Below, in pieces: positions 51,705-53,479 of a stretch of 53,479 bases of DNA. The notes beneath the pieces are model-generated. The model made no database searches. It was given only the letters and a program-made list of their open reading frames with translations, and was not told the DNA's origin. The stretch comes from Xanthomonas arboricola (GTDB lineage Bacteria > Pseudomonadota > Gammaproteobacteria > Xanthomonadales > Xanthomonadaceae): contig NZ_QREM01000010.1 of assembly GCF_003353015.1 (NCBI RefSeq), positions 52,102 through 105,580 of the forward strand, in the 5' to 3' direction. Made by a program: the position numbers and the translations under genes. Numbering within the stretch: position 1 is the first letter of the stretch; every line of letters starts with the position of its first letter.

Positions 51705-52982
51705 TCAATCAAGCACGCGCTCGCCGCCCTTGATCACGCTGTCCACCTGCATCAACACGTTGACGTCCTGCAGCGGGTCGCCGTTCACCGCGATCAGATC
51801 CGCATAGCGGCCCGGCGCGATCGCACCGACATCGGCAGTGCGCCCCAGGGCCTCGGCCGCTTCGGTCGTTGCGGCACGGATCGCTTCCAGCGGGGTCATC
51901 CCCCACTCCACCATCTTGGCGAACTGGCGCGCGTTGTCGCCATTGGGATAGACACCGCCATCGCTGCCGAATACCAGCTTGACCCCGGCCGCGTGGGCGG
52001 CACGAAAGGTTTCGCGCTGCTTGCGCCCGATCTGGCGTTCCTTTTCCAACGACTCGGCGAACAGGCCGTTCTTTTCGCCCTCGGCCAGGATGTAGTCGTC
52101 GTTGTAGATGTCCATCGAAAACCAGGTGCCGTGCGCCCTGGCCAGCTTGAAGGATTCGGCGTCGGCCAGGCTGGCGTGCTCGATGGTGTCGGCACCGGCA
52201 CGGATCGCATCGTTGATGCCGGACGTGCCATGCGCATGCACGGCGACCTTCAGTCCCAGCCGATGCGCTTCATCGACCAGCGCGCGCATTTCTTCCAGGC
52301 TGTACTGCTGCCCGCCGACGCTGTCGGTCTTGGACAGCACGCCGCCGGTGCCACAGAACTTGATCACCTCTGCGCCGTACTTGCGCAGCGTGCGCACCGC
52401 GACGCGGATCGCATCCGGACCATCGGCAACGCCGGGGCCGCTGACGCGTACCGACGGCGGAAATTCGGTGGCATCGCAATGACCGCCGGTCGCGCCGATG
52501 CCGTAAGTGGCCGGTACGATGCGCGGGCCGGGCACGGTGCCGCGCTCGATTGCCTGCTTGAGCGCGACGTCGTCGTAGTTGAGCGAGCCGACATTGCGCA
52601 CCGTGGTAAAGCCTGCGCGCAACGTCCTGGCCGCATTGGCCACCCCGACCACGGTCCAGAAGTTGTCGGTGTATTCCAGGCCCTTGTAGCCGCCCAGCGT
52701 GGGATCCACGGTGAGATGCACATGCATGTCGATCAAGCCCGGCAGCAAGGTGCGCTCGCCCAGATCGATGGGCTGCGCCTGTGCCGGCAGCGGATCGCCT
52801 TGCCGGCCGACGCGGGTGACACGGCCAGCGACCACCTCGATCTGTGGCCGCTCCAGATAGCGACCGGCCTGCACGTCCAGCAAGCGCGCAGCAGTGATGA
52901 CGGTGGTCTGTGCGTGCGCGCTCAGGGCGGCGCACAGGCAGCCAGCAGCGGCAAGCAGCACCGGCAAACGCATCTTCAACAT
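51705..52982 (-). CDS. Exported amidohydrolase (metal-dependent, Xaa-Pro dipeptidase/imidazolonepropionase-like)
   Basis: This 425-residue hydrolase has a signal peptide (about 1-25, ending ALSAHAQ). The amidohydrolase barrel shows metal ligands in DMHVHL, HAHGT, the following His of EHASLA, and the catalytic Asp in GSDGGVYPNGDN; the metal-binding Lys may be that in AEVIKFCG. The group contains periplasmic enzymes that cleave dipeptides or other amides. The ATG at 52982 has AGGGA 8 nt upstream; an ATG at 52991 adds three residues. Substrate unknown. Confidence 0.86.
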   Translation of the reverse strand: MLKMRLPVLLAAAGCLCAALSAHAQTTVITAARLLDVQAGRYLERPQIEVVAGRVTRVGRQGDPLPAQAQPIDLGERTLLPGLIDMHVHLTVDPTLGGYKGLEYTDNFWTVVGVANAARTLRAGFTTVRNVGSLNYDDVALKQAIERGTVPGPRIVPATYGIGATGGHCDATEFPPSVRVSGPGVADGPDAIRVAVRTLRKYGAEVIKFCGTGGVLSKTDSVGGQQYSLEEMRALVDEAHRLGLKVAVHAHGTSGINDAIRAGADTIEHASLADAESFKLARAHGTWFSMDIYNDDYILAEGEKNGLFAESLEKERQIGRKQRETFRAAHAAGVKLVFGSDGGVYPNGDNARQFAKMVEWGMTPLEAIRAATTEAAEALGRTADVGAIAPGRYADLIAVNGDPLQDVNVLMQVDSVIKGGERVLD

Positions 52983-53344
52983 CGTGGTCATCCCTGAGTC
53001 GCGAACGGCGTGTCCGCTCACCGATGGTGCAAGCGTGGTGCGGGCTGCGCAAGCGGTGGCGCAGGGCTGCCGTTCAAGCCAGCATGCTGCCACGCATGCC
53101 GCCACCAGCGCTGCCGACCACGCGCTGCATGCAGCATCGCGGTTCGCCCAGGGCGTTGCCGGTTTACGTGCAGCGTCCTGAAGCGGCTGCGCGACCGAAG
53201 CAAGTCATCAGATGCGAACGACGCGCGGCAATCGCTTGTCTGGGTGCCACAGGCCGCTCACAGCAGCGCGCGCGCAGTCGTACCCGAAACGACAACGCCC
53301 CGCGCAAGGCGGGGCGTTGTTGGCATGCATGCTATCCGCGCGGC
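52983..53344. other. Intergenic region between amidohydrolase and lpdA
   Basis: This 362-nt stretch contains the lpdA terminator (53291-53320) and presumably the amidohydrolase promoter. No further gene was supported. Confidence 0.5.
53291..53320 (-). terminator. Terminator downstream of lpdA
   Basis: ACAACGCCCCGC (53292-53303) pairs with GCGGGGCGTTGT (53309-53320) around a 5-nt loop, about 25 nt past the lpdA stop on the minus strand. The stem sequence nearly repeats that of the terminator at 51517. Confidence 0.78.
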
Positions 53345-53461
53345 TTACTTCTTCTTCGGGATGTACAGGTCGGTGATGGTGCCGTCGTAGACCTCGGCGG
53401 CCATGCCGACCGATTCGCTCAGGGTCGGATGCGCGTGGATGGTGTGGCCGATGTCTTCGGG
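53345..53461 (-). CDS. lpdA: Dihydrolipoamide dehydrogenase, C-terminal end only
   Basis: Only the last 38 codons plus stop are present; the gene runs off the contig. The translation PEDIGHTIHAHPTLSESVGM, continuing to YIPKKK, contains the HAHPTLSE segment that supplies the catalytic His-Glu pair of lipoamide dehydrogenases at the dimer interface. The truncation is an assembly edge, not a mutation, because adapter sequence begins directly after it. Confidence 0.9.
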   Translation of the reverse strand, partial: PEDIGHTIHAHPTLSESVGMAAEVYDGTITDLYIPKKK

Positions 53462-53479
53462 CTGTCTCTTATACACATC
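53462..53479. other. Nextera/Tn5 mosaic-end adapter remnant
   Basis: CTGTCTCTTATACACATC equals 18 of the 19 bases of the Tn5 mosaic end used in transposase-based sequencing libraries. It interrupts lpdA exactly at the contig edge. It is artificial, not a genomic transposon. Confidence 0.95.

Noticed and set aside
53462-53479. A genomic Tn5-like transposon end
   Set aside because: It is the library mosaic end placed exactly at the contig edge, with no transposase or target duplication.

Overview
The window looks like a 53.5 kb draft-assembly contig from a Xanthomonas-type chromosome (Gammaproteobacteria, Xanthomonadaceae). The evidence is the high GC content, the copLAB copper operon, a TonB-dependent receptor of the typical large xanthomonad kind, a fabAB pair, a secreted AroQ-type chorismate mutase, and short dispersed palindromic repeats of the kind common between xanthomonad genes. 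The last 18 bases match the Tn5/Nextera mosaic end and are almost certainly sequencing adapter. No tRNA, rRNA, CRISPR array, insertion sequence or prophage was seen.

Layout, left half. Positions 50-1745 carry the end of tyrosine catabolism (fahA, maiA). A DEAD-box helicase with a long leader follows (2123-3511). Next come a TonB-dependent receptor and an exported M28 peptidase, which may form a peptide-uptake pair (3695-8798), then queD and a phasin preceded by a perfect inverted repeat. BioD, a free-methionine-sulfoxide reductase coupled to a TfoX-C protein, and a FepA-like receptor with an IroE-like esterase fill 10255-15302. They are followed by gph, dinB, fabA-fabB, prlC and a cysteine-synthase-fold enzyme. 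The copper operon copL-copA-copB (23115-26724) has a structured copL-copA spacer. GloA and two hypothetical genes come after it.

Layout, right half. From glmS (28756-30585) to the ATP synthase operon (42786-50155) the ancestral gammaproteobacterial order atpC-glmU-glmS is still recognisable, but other genes interrupt it. The main insert (30790-38620) reads as a self-contained regulated exporter: an HlyD-type adaptor, a MacB/LolD-type ATPase, two FtsX-like permeases, an NtrC-family response regulator and a PAS-containing membrane histidine kinase. A good sigma-54 promoter lies directly upstream, and further upstream are seven TGTCCG/CGGACA hexamers that could be its enhancer. This is the best candidate in the window for an undescribed system.

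The atp operon (atpIBEFHAGDC) is complete, and three of its gene junctions carry copies of one palindromic repeat. Between the atp promoter and an outer-membrane beta-barrel gene is a candidate small RNA of about 77 nt. The contig ends with an exported amidohydrolase and the last 38 codons of lpdA.

All calls come from reading the sequence and translations. No database search or folding program was run, so family assignments rest on recognised motifs and lengths, and regulatory sites are pattern matches.
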